Assembly: GCA_947259435.1 (NCBI GenBank)
Contig: CAMYMP010000671.1
Coordinates: 1 to 8,305 of the forward strand
Length of the DNA stretch: 8,305 bases
Origin: an uncultured Woeseiaceae bacterium
Lineage (GTDB): Bacteria; Pseudomonadota; Gammaproteobacteria; Woeseiales; Woeseiaceae
Direction of reading: 5' to 3'
Positions within the stretch are counted from its first letter, which is position 1; every line of letters begins with the position of its first letter. Below the pieces are notes generated by a model. The model ran no database searches. It was given only the letters and a program-made list of their open reading frames with translations, and had not been told where the DNA came from. Position numbers and translations under genes: made by a program. This document shows positions 1 through 6,477 of this stretch, one piece after another.

Positions 1-816
1 GACGCCAGCCGCCTCGGTTGGCGTCGCGAGCCCTGCCAGGATGGAGCCGAGAACGGCGAAAATGAGGATCAGGGGCGGCAACAGGGCGTGGACAACCTGA
101 AAGGAGGTGACGTTCTCATTGGGGCCCCGCACGTGAGCCGGCACTACGGCGGGACGGAAAATCGCGACGCCCACGATATAAAGTACATACAGCAGGACGA
201 GCAGCAGCCCCGGTATCAGCGCGCCCGCAAACAAGTCGCCAACCGACACGGTCTTCGGCGAAAAGATACCCATCTCGAGCTGCGCCTGCTGATACGCGGA
301 CGTCATGACATCGCCGAGCATGACAAGAATGATCGAAGGCGGGATGATTTGCCCCAGCGTGCCGGACGCGCAAATCGTGCCCGTGGAGATTTCCGGCGAA
401 TAGCCGCGCCGCAACATTGTGGGCAACGACAACAAACCCATTGTCACGACTGTAGCACCGACGATGCCTGTGCTTGCAGCGAGCAACATGCCCACCAGCG
501 TGACAGAGATGCCGAGACCGCCGCGCAGTGAGCCGAACAAGCTACTCAGTGTTTCCAGTAGCTCCTCGGCAATTCGTGCGCGCTCGAGCGTAACACCCAT
601 AAACACGAACAGCGGTACCGCAACCAGCGTCTCATTGGTCATGATACCGAACACCCGGTTCGGCAGGCTGGACAGGAGTGCCTGATTGAATTCACCCGCG
701 ATCACGCCGAGACCCGCAAATATCAGCGCCGTGCCGCCCAGCGTAAACGCAACCGGAAAGCCGGCAAGCAGTATGATGATTACGCCAAGAAAGAGCAGCA
801 GAGCAACCCACTCCAT
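1..816 (-). CDS. dctM: TRAP transporter large permease, DctM family (C-terminus cut off by the window edge)
   Basis: This is the large membrane subunit of a tripartite ATP-independent periplasmic (TRAP) transporter, which uses an ion gradient to import a solute delivered by a periplasmic binding protein. The first 272 codons are visible and the frame is still open at base 1; family members usually have about 425-460 residues. Reading from ATG at 816, I see alternating hydrophobic segments and DctM-type motifs: a GIVGATVV block at residues 117-124, a SGTLGQIIPPS block at 151-161 and GLATPTEAAGV at 262-272. The stretch around residues 173-200 (YQQAQLEMGIFSP, then a GDLFAGALIPG motif) recalls the subgroup often annotated as mannitol/chloroaromatic type, but that label does not establish a substrate. 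The start lies 2 nt after the dctQ stop, with a GAGG-type ribosome site (about 828-831) inside the end of dctQ. This implies co-transcription and probably translational coupling. Confidence 0.95.
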   Translation of the reverse strand, partial: MEWVALLLFLGVIIILLAGFPVAFTLGGTALIFAGLGVIAGEFNQALLSSLPNRVFGIMTNETLVAVPLFVFMGVTLERARIAEELLETLSSLFGSLRGGLGISVTLVGMLLAASTGIVGATVVTMGLLSLPTMLRRGYSPEISTGTICASGTLGQIIPPSIILVMLGDVMTSAYQQAQLEMGIFSPKTVSVGDLFAGALIPGLLLVLLYVLYIVGVAIFRPAVVPAHVRGPNENVTSFQVVHALLPPLILIFAVLGSILAGLATPTEAAGV

Positions 817-818
817 TG

Positions 819-1340
819 CTATTTTCGCCTCATTATTTCAACCGAGCGCCGCAGCAGCGAGACGCCCTGCAATGCGACCAGGATCGGCATGACGACCACG
901 ATCGACTTCAGTATCGGTATGAGCGGATACGGCAGTCCGCCGGGTTCGCGCGATGACTCGTGAATCGACCACGACGCGGCGGCAAAGTCATAGGCCTTGA
1001 AAGCAAGGAAGCCACAAAGCGGCAGAAGAAATACGATGACACCGCCGAAGTCCGTGATTGCACGCCACCGTTCGCTCATGTTGCGATAAAAAATATCGAC
1101 GCGAACGTGTTCCTCATGCAGCAACGTGTAGGCAGCCCCGACCATGAACACAGCCGCATGCATCCAGATAACGGATTCCTGCAGCCAGATCAGCCCGGCA
1201 TCAAACACGTAGCGCATGACGACAATCACAGTCGTGGCAACGACCATGAACAATGTCAGCCATGCGGTGAGTCTCCCGCTGGCATGACTGATTCGGTCGA
1301 AAAGATCTCCTCGGGAGTGGCGACCGGATGGGCTGCTCAT
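819..1340 (-). CDS. dctQ: TRAP transporter small permease, DctQ family
   Basis: This is the small membrane subunit that pairs with DctM in a TRAP transporter. The 173-residue length is usual for the family. Four hydrophobic segments fit the expected topology, at about residues 24-45, 54-75, 95-116 and 140-163. Family-like details are RYVFD at 43-47 after the first helix, WLQESVIWMH at 52-61, the HVRVDIFY motif at 78-85 and the ESSREPGGLP loop at 128-137 before the last helix. The loop resembles small permeases of the mannitol/chloroaromatic-type subgroup. ATG at 1338-1340 is the only sensible start, because the next in-frame Met (residue 32) lies inside the first helix. It begins 10 nt after the trkH stop without a good Shine-Dalgarno sequence, so translation is probably coupled to trkH. 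No binding-protein (DctP) gene lies between trkH and dctQ. Confidence 0.93.
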   Translation of the reverse strand: MSSPSGRHSRGDLFDRISHASGRLTAWLTLFMVVATTVIVVMRYVFDAGLIWLQESVIWMHAAVFMVGAAYTLLHEEHVRVDIFYRNMSERWRAITDFGGVIVFLLPLCGFLAFKAYDFAAASWSIHESSREPGGLPYPLIPILKSIVVVMPILVALQGVSLLRRSVEIMRRK

Positions 1341-1350
1341 TCAGCCAGTC

Positions 1351-2802
1351 TCAACGCCGCCAGAAGGTTGGTGTAATCAGTACGAGCAGGGTAAAGATTT
1401 CGAGGCGGCCGAGCAGCATACCGGCGATGGATATCCACTTGGCAGTGTCAGAAAGAGACATAAAGCCGGCGGCGACCTCGCCAAGCCCCGGCCCGAGGTT
1501 GTTGAGGGTTGCGGCAACGGCCGAAAATGCGGTTACCTGGTCAAGCCCGGTCGCCATCATGGCGATAAGCATGATTGCGAATACGACAACGTAAATCGAA
1601 AAGAAACCCCACACGGCATCCACGACGCGGTGCTGAACGGCCTTGTTGCCCAGCTTGACCGGAATTTCAGCGCTTGGATGAACAAGCCGGACGATCTCGC
1701 GGACGCCCTGCTTGTAGATCAGCAACCAGCGTATGACTTTGATGCCGCCGGCGGTCGAGCCTGCAGAGCCGCCGATAAAGCTTGCGAATATCAGCATGAC
1801 CGGAAGCGCGGCGGGCCACGATGCGTAGTCCGCAGTCGTAAATCCGGTTGTCGTCGCAATCGAAACAGCTTGAAAAAGGCCGTTCACGATAGTTTCTGCG
1901 GCGGTGTCGTAGCTCTGGTGCCGAAACAGGCCGCCGACGACGAGGACGGATAACACGAGCAATACCACCGTGTAGGCGCGAAACTCGGGATCGAGGGAAT
2001 AATGCTTGATCGAAACGTAACGCCACGCAAAGAAGTGCAACGAAAAATTGATGCCAGCGGCGAACATGAAAAACACGGCTACGAGGTCTATGGCCGTGCT
2101 ATTGAAATAGCCAATGCTCAGGTCATGCGTCGAAAATCCCCCGATCGCGACTGTCGAGAATGCATGGCATAGCGCGTCGAACCAACCCATGCCGGCAGCC
2201 ATGTAGCATGCGGCGCAGGTAATCGTGAAGGTGAGGTAGACGTACCAGAGCGCCTTGGCCGTTTCCGTAATACGCGGCGTCAGCTTAGTATCTTTGACCG
2301 GTCCCGGCGTCTCGGCCCGATATAGCTGCATGCCGCCAACGCCCAGCATCGGTAGTACCGCCACGGCCAGGACGATGATGCCCATGCCACCGAGCCACTG
2401 CAGTTGCTGGCGGTAATAGAGAATAGACTTCGGCAATTCATCGAGACCGGTAAGAATAGTCGCGCCGGTCGTTGTGAGCCCGGACATCGATTCGAAAATC
2501 GCGTCGGTCAGAGACAGCGTTATCGAGTCAGCCAGGTACAGGGGCGCTGCTCCAAACGTGCCCAGCACAGTCCAGAAGGCGGCGACCACTAAGAATCCGT
2601 CACGCAGCCGCAAATCCCTGTGCGAGCGATGCACCGGCAGCCAGATGGCGAGACCGGCGGCGAGCGTCAGGCCGAAACTCTCGACAAAAGGCAGCCACGC
2701 CGGCTCATCGAATAATATGGCAATGATGATCGGCGGCAGCATCGTCACACTGAACATCATCAGCAGCAGGCCAAGGATTCGCTGTACGACTGTCCAGTTC
2801 AT
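1351..2802 (-). CDS. trkH: Trk potassium uptake channel, TrkH
   Basis: This is the pore-forming inner-membrane subunit of the Trk potassium uptake system, gated by the cytoplasmic TrkA ring. At 483 residues it matches the remembered length of E. coli TrkH. The four quasi-repeated M1-P-M2 units each show a recognisable filter segment: LTTTGAT at 109-115, STVAIGGFST at 216-225, ATTTGFTT at 316-323 and ATLNNLGPG at 431-439, with filter glycines 113, 221 or 222, 320 and 437. The GGSAGSTAGGIK segment at 344-355 is the conserved loop region in the third repeat thought to act as a gate. The N-terminal extra helices of TrkH, as opposed to the shorter KtrB, are present. The gene starts 15 nt after the trkA stop with no clear ribosome-binding site, so coupling to trkA is likely. 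No truncation or missing filter residue was seen. Confidence 0.97.
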   Translation of the reverse strand: MNWTVVQRILGLLLMMFSVTMLPPIIIAILFDEPAWLPFVESFGLTLAAGLAIWLPVHRSHRDLRLRDGFLVVAAFWTVLGTFGAAPLYLADSITLSLTDAIFESMSGLTTTGATILTGLDELPKSILYYRQQLQWLGGMGIIVLAVAVLPMLGVGGMQLYRAETPGPVKDTKLTPRITETAKALWYVYLTFTITCAACYMAAGMGWFDALCHAFSTVAIGGFSTHDLSIGYFNSTAIDLVAVFFMFAAGINFSLHFFAWRYVSIKHYSLDPEFRAYTVVLLVLSVLVVGGLFRHQSYDTAAETIVNGLFQAVSIATTTGFTTADYASWPAALPVMLIFASFIGGSAGSTAGGIKVIRWLLIYKQGVREIVRLVHPSAEIPVKLGNKAVQHRVVDAVWGFFSIYVVVFAIMLIAMMATGLDQVTAFSAVAATLNNLGPGLGEVAAGFMSLSDTAKWISIAGMLLGRLEIFTLLVLITPTFWRR

Positions 2803-2817
2803 TGTTTATGCGCAGAT

Positions 2818-4194
2818 CTAAATAAAAGACACGCCAACCTGGAACAGCTTCTCCAGATTTTCGATCTTGCGGCGGTCCGTCAGAAACATGATGACGTGAT
2901 CGTCCGTTTGTATCACCGTGTCATGGTGCGCGATGATGACCTGACCCTCGCGGACGAGCGTAACGATCGCCGAGCCCTTCGGCAGGTTGATATCCTCGAT
3001 CGCGCGCCCGACAACTTTTGATTCGCTTTCATCGCCGTGAGCTATTGCTTCGATAGCCTCTGCCGCACCGCGGCGTAACGAATGCACTTTGACAACGTCG
3101 CCACGACGGACGTGAGCCAAAAGCGAACCAATTGTCACCTGTTGCGGCGATATGGCGATATCGATGCTGCCGGCTTCGACAAGATCGACATACGAAGCCC
3201 GATTGATCAGCGCCATGACCTTGTGCGAACCAAGCCGCTTCGCGAGCATCGAGCTCAGAATGTTGGCTTCCTCTGAGTTGGTGATCGCACAGAACACGTC
3301 GACGTTGTCGATGTTCTCCTCGATGAGCAACTCCTCATCAGCCGCATCGCCTACGAGAACAATCGCTTTATTGAGCTGCTCGGAAATGTATCGGGCGCGC
3401 TTGGGGTCACGCTCAATTATCTTGACCTGGTTGGTCTGCTCCAGCGCCAGTGCAAGACGCACGCCGATGTTGCCGCCGCCTGCAATCACGACACGACGCA
3501 CCGGGTCCTCTAGCCGGCGTATCTCGCTCATAAATACCCGGATGTCTTTGCGATCGGCGATGAAAAACACTTCGTCGCCTTCCTGAATGACTGTGTCACC
3601 CTCGGGCAACATCGCTTTGCCCTGGCGGTAAATCGCCGCAATGCGGCCTTCCGTATTCGGAATATGCTCTTTGAGCGTCGCGAGGCGCTGGCCGACGAGC
3701 AGGCCATCGCGATCAGCCTTAACGCCGACGAGGCGTACGCGCCCATCGGCAAAGTCGAGTACCTGCGACGCACCCGGATACAGAATGAGTTGTTCGACGT
3801 ACTCGCATACGAGCTGCTCGGGGCTGATGCGCACGTCTACGGGAATCGCGTCCTGCGTAAACAGGCCCTTGGCGTTCATGTACTCAGCGGAGCGAATGCG
3901 AGCAATCTTGGTCGGTGTATGAAACAGCGTGTACGCGACCTGACAGGCAACCATGTTCGTCTCGTCGGTATCGGTTAGTGCGACAACAATATCGGCATCG
4001 TTGGCGCCCGCACGATCGAGCACGTCCGGGGAGGCGGCGTGGCCGACCACAGTGCGGATATCGAGCCGGTCCTGCAGGTCGCGCAATACGTCTGCTCGCA
4101 TGTCGACGACAGTGACTTCGTTGGCCTCTTCGCGCGACAGGTGATACGCCGCTGAGGAGCCAACCTGCCCTGCACCGAGGATGAGAATCTTCAT
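2818..4194 (-). CDS. trkA: Trk system regulatory subunit TrkA (two RCK domains)
   Basis: This peripheral cytoplasmic protein binds NAD(H)/ATP-type nucleotides and controls the TrkH potassium channel. The 458 residues equal the remembered length of E. coli TrkA and align with it from MKI to the LFQ near the end. It is a tandem duplication. The first Rossmann fold has GAGQVGS at 7-13 and an acidic ribose-binding residue at D31. A TrkA_C-like domain spans roughly 143-225, the second Rossmann fold has GGGNIG at 239-244 with E261, and a second TrkA_C-like domain spans roughly 368-455. Conserved segments include DETNMVACQVAY at 77-88, DIAISPQQ at 345-352 and RRGAAEAIEAIAHGDES at 374-390. The start is ATG at 4192-4194, directly before the first beta strand, leaving 54 nt after uvrD. 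No good Shine-Dalgarno sequence is visible, and a hairpin lies just upstream. It lies directly upstream of its partner trkH. Confidence 0.97.
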   Translation of the reverse strand: MKILILGAGQVGSSAAYHLSREEANEVTVVDMRADVLRDLQDRLDIRTVVGHAASPDVLDRAGANDADIVVALTDTDETNMVACQVAYTLFHTPTKIARIRSAEYMNAKGLFTQDAIPVDVRISPEQLVCEYVEQLILYPGASQVLDFADGRVRLVGVKADRDGLLVGQRLATLKEHIPNTEGRIAAIYRQGKAMLPEGDTVIQEGDEVFFIADRKDIRVFMSEIRRLEDPVRRVVIAGGGNIGVRLALALEQTNQVKIIERDPKRARYISEQLNKAIVLVGDAADEELLIEENIDNVDVFCAITNSEEANILSSMLAKRLGSHKVMALINRASYVDLVEAGSIDIAISPQQVTIGSLLAHVRRGDVVKVHSLRRGAAEAIEAIAHGDESESKVVGRAIEDINLPKGSAIVTLVREGQVIIAHHDTVIQTDDHVIMFLTDRRKIENLEKLFQVGVSFI

Positions 4195-4207
4195 TGTGTT
4201 TTTCGAG

Positions 4208-4240
4208 CCCCAGAGCGCAGCGAAAGGCGCTGCCTCAGGG
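4208..4240 (-). other. Intergenic hairpin between uvrD and trkA
   Basis: An inverted repeat fills most of the 54-nt gap. The core GCAGCG (4217-4222) pairs with CGCTGC (4228-4233) around an AAAGG loop. The stem extends through GAG/CTC and CCC/GGG with one bulged C and one A-A mismatch. In the transcribed (minus) direction it is followed by a short A-rich stretch and the trkA ATG 13 nt later, not by a T run. It is therefore not a classical intrinsic terminator. It could protect or define an mRNA end between uvrD and trkA, or affect access to the trkA start; both are inference. Confidence 0.5.
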
Positions 4241-4248
4241 CCGGTAGT

Positions 4249-6411
4249 TTACATGAGATCGAGATTCGCATAGCTCAGAACAAGCCATTTTGTGCCCGCT
4301 GTCTCAAAATTTACTTCGACTCGCGCGTGCGCACCCTGACCTTCGCAATTGAGTATGACGCCGTCGCCAAATTTGCCGTGCCGGACGCGTTGGCCGAGGC
4401 GAACGCCCATTTCGGCCGCGGGCAGCGCGGACGCCGAGTTACGTGATGGTGCCCGCATCGGCCGCGATACCTGCACGCGTGGGCGAATCTCTTCGATATG
4501 CTCGTCGGGAACCTCGGAGATGAACCGCGACGGCTGCGAAAAGTTGTCCATGCCGTGCAAGCGTCGCTGTTCAGCGTAGGTCAGGTACAGACTCTGTTTT
4601 GCCCGTGTCATGCCTACGTAGCAAAGGCGGCGCTCCTCTTCGAGGCCACTCGGATCAGCTATGGAGCGCTGATGCGGAAACAGGCCGTCTTCCATGCCGC
4701 TCAGGAACACGAGTGGAAACTCGAGACCCTTGGCAGAGTGCATGGTCATCAACTGCACGCAATCTTCCCAGGCATCCGCCTGCCCCTCGCCGGCTTCCAG
4801 CGCCGCGTGTGACAGAAATTCGTCGAGCGGCGACATCTCGTCGGCAGGGTCCGGCTCGAAGCTTTTTGCGGCGCTGACCAGCTCGAGCAGGTTCTCTACG
4901 CGTGTTTCACCCTTTTCGCCTTTGTCCTTCTTGAAGAAGTCGACAAGCCCGCTAGCATAAATCACGTGGTCGACCTGTTCCTGCAGGTCCAGTCCGGCAA
5001 CGTCACGCGCCATCTTCTCGATCAGATTCAGGAACGCCAGGACGGCGTTTGCGGCGCGGCCGTTGAGTTCGTCGCTTGCGACGGCGCCTGCCGCGCGCCA
5101 CATTGGGCAGCTGTTGGCGCGGGCATAAGCGCGCATAATCTCGACCGTGCGGGTGCCGATGCCGCGCGTCGGGCGGTTGACAATGCGCTCAAACGACGAG
5201 TCGTCGTCACGATGCGATATTAGCCGCAGGTATGCCAACGCATCCTTGATCTCGGCGCGTTCGAAGAATCGCAGGCCACCGTAGACACGGTAGGGAATTC
5301 TGGCGTTGATCAGGCCCTCTTCAAGTACGCGCGACTGCGCGTTGGATCGATACAGTACCGCCGCGTCGGCGCGGAGGTTGCCCTGGTCTATCCAGTCCCG
5401 CAGGCGGCCGATTACAAAGTCTGCTTCGTCGCGCTCGTTATAGGCGGCGTACACTTTTATTGGTTCGCCGTCTGCGCCGTCGGTCCATAGGTTTTTGCCC
5501 ATGCGTGAGTTGTTGTTTGCAATGACGGCGTTGGCCGCGCCAAGAATGGTCGCAGTGGAGCGGTAGTTCTGCTCGAGTTTGACGACGGACGTGTTCGGGA
5601 AGTCTTTCTGAAACCGGTGAATGTGTTCGACACGCGCACCGCGCCAGCGATAGATCGACTGATCGTCATCGCCGACGACGAATGGCACGCCATCGTTGCC
5701 TGCGAGCAATCGCAACCACGCATACTGAATTGCGTTGGTATCCTGGAATTCGTCGACCAGGAGATGCCGAAAGCGACGCCGGTAATGATCCAGGAGGTCC
5801 GCATTGTCGCGCCACAGCTCGTGCGCGCGTAGCAACAGCTCGGCGAAATCGACGAGCCCGCCGCGCTCGCAGACTTCCTCGTAAGACTTGTACAAACTGA
5901 TCATCTGCCGACGATTCGGGTCACCCTCATCGTCGAGGTGCTGCGGGCGCAGGCCCTCGTCCTTTTGCGCATTGATAAAATATTGAATCTCACGCGGTAC
6001 CCAGCGCCCGTCATCGATCTCGAGATTCTTGAGCAGGCGCTTGATCAGTCTGAGCTGATCGTCGGAGTCGATAATCTGAAAATTCTGGGGCAGGCCGGCT
6101 TCGCGCCAGTGGCGACGCAGCAGGCGATGCGCAAGGCCGTGAAATGTGCCGATCCACAGATGATTAACCGGCATGTCGAGCAGCGATTCGATGCGGCCAC
6201 GCATCTCTGCGGCCGCCTTGTTCGTAAACGTGACGGCGAGCAGGCTTTGTGGAGATATGCCCTCGACGTCGATAAGCCAGGCGGCGCGATGCACCAGGAC
6301 GCGGGTCTTGCCACTGCCGGCGCCCGCAATGACCAGCATCGGCACGGAGGGCGCCGTGACGGCCTGACGCTGAGCATCATTTAATGATTCGAGGATCGGC
6401 GTAACGTCCAT
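4249..6411 (-). CDS. uvrD: DNA helicase II, UvrD (superfamily 1A)
   Basis: This is the 3'-5' DNA helicase that removes excised strands in nucleotide excision repair and methyl-directed mismatch repair, and can pull back stalled RNA polymerase. With the start chosen here it is 720 residues, the same as E. coli UvrD from memory. The helicase motifs are complete: Walker A GAGSGKT at 30-36 (K35), TFTNKAAAEM at 61-70, motif II VDEFQDTN at 219-226 (D220, E221), GDDDQSIYRWRGA at 247-259, QNYRST at 281-286 (R284), TMHSAKGLEF at 556-565 and VGMTRA at 599-604. A variable linker at about 640-668 leads to a C-terminal Tudor-like domain (RHGKFGDGVI, 677-686) known to bind RNA polymerase. ATG at 6409-6411 is preferred because MDVTPILESLNDAQRQAV matches the E. 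coli N-terminus. The frame also offers ATG at 6444 and GTG at 6465. None of the three has a strong ribosome site. Confidence 0.97.
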   Translation of the reverse strand: MDVTPILESLNDAQRQAVTAPSVPMLVIAGAGSGKTRVLVHRAAWLIDVEGISPQSLLAVTFTNKAAAEMRGRIESLLDMPVNHLWIGTFHGLAHRLLRRHWREAGLPQNFQIIDSDDQLRLIKRLLKNLEIDDGRWVPREIQYFINAQKDEGLRPQHLDDEGDPNRRQMISLYKSYEEVCERGGLVDFAELLLRAHELWRDNADLLDHYRRRFRHLLVDEFQDTNAIQYAWLRLLAGNDGVPFVVGDDDQSIYRWRGARVEHIHRFQKDFPNTSVVKLEQNYRSTATILGAANAVIANNNSRMGKNLWTDGADGEPIKVYAAYNERDEADFVIGRLRDWIDQGNLRADAAVLYRSNAQSRVLEEGLINARIPYRVYGGLRFFERAEIKDALAYLRLISHRDDDSSFERIVNRPTRGIGTRTVEIMRAYARANSCPMWRAAGAVASDELNGRAANAVLAFLNLIEKMARDVAGLDLQEQVDHVIYASGLVDFFKKDKGEKGETRVENLLELVSAAKSFEPDPADEMSPLDEFLSHAALEAGEGQADAWEDCVQLMTMHSAKGLEFPLVFLSGMEDGLFPHQRSIADPSGLEEERRLCYVGMTRAKQSLYLTYAEQRRLHGMDNFSQPSRFISEVPDEHIEEIRPRVQVSRPMRAPSRNSASALPAAEMGVRLGQRVRHGKFGDGVILNCEGQGAHARVEVNFETAGTKWLVLSYANLDLM

Positions 6412-6422
6412 CGGAGCTGAAG

Positions 6423-6439
6423 GCGCTTGGGGAAAGCGC
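6423..6439 (-). other. Small hairpin just upstream of the uvrD start
   Basis: A perfect 6-bp inverted repeat, GCGCTT (6423-6428) with AAGCGC (6434-6439), encloses a 5-nt loop, 11 nt ahead of the preferred uvrD ATG. If translation begins instead at 6444 or 6465, it lies inside the coding sequence. It lacks a T run and is too short to call a terminator. A 6-bp repeat of this kind can occur by chance. Confidence 0.25.
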
Positions 6440-6477
6440 GACATCTTAGCAAACAACGCCCGCACAGGGCATTGCGA

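Noticed and set aside
88..531. Plus-strand open frame of 147 codons
   Set aside because: It lies antisense to dctM, which has clear family motifs. The product is rich in R, H, D and Q with no domain, as expected from the reverse of a membrane-protein gene.
4208..4240. Intrinsic terminator between uvrD and trkA
   Set aside because: The stem is interrupted and neither direction is followed by a T run, so it is listed only as a hairpin.
5938..6384. Plus-strand open frame of 148 codons
   Set aside because: It is antisense to the start of uvrD, whose helicase motifs are intact. No plausible ribosome site or family was seen.
4249..6411. Rep or PcrA instead of UvrD
   Set aside because: The N-terminus, overall length and positions of K35, D220, E221 and R284 coincide with E. 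coli UvrD as I know it, and the neighbours suggest a gammaproteobacterial setting, where UvrD is expected rather than PcrA.
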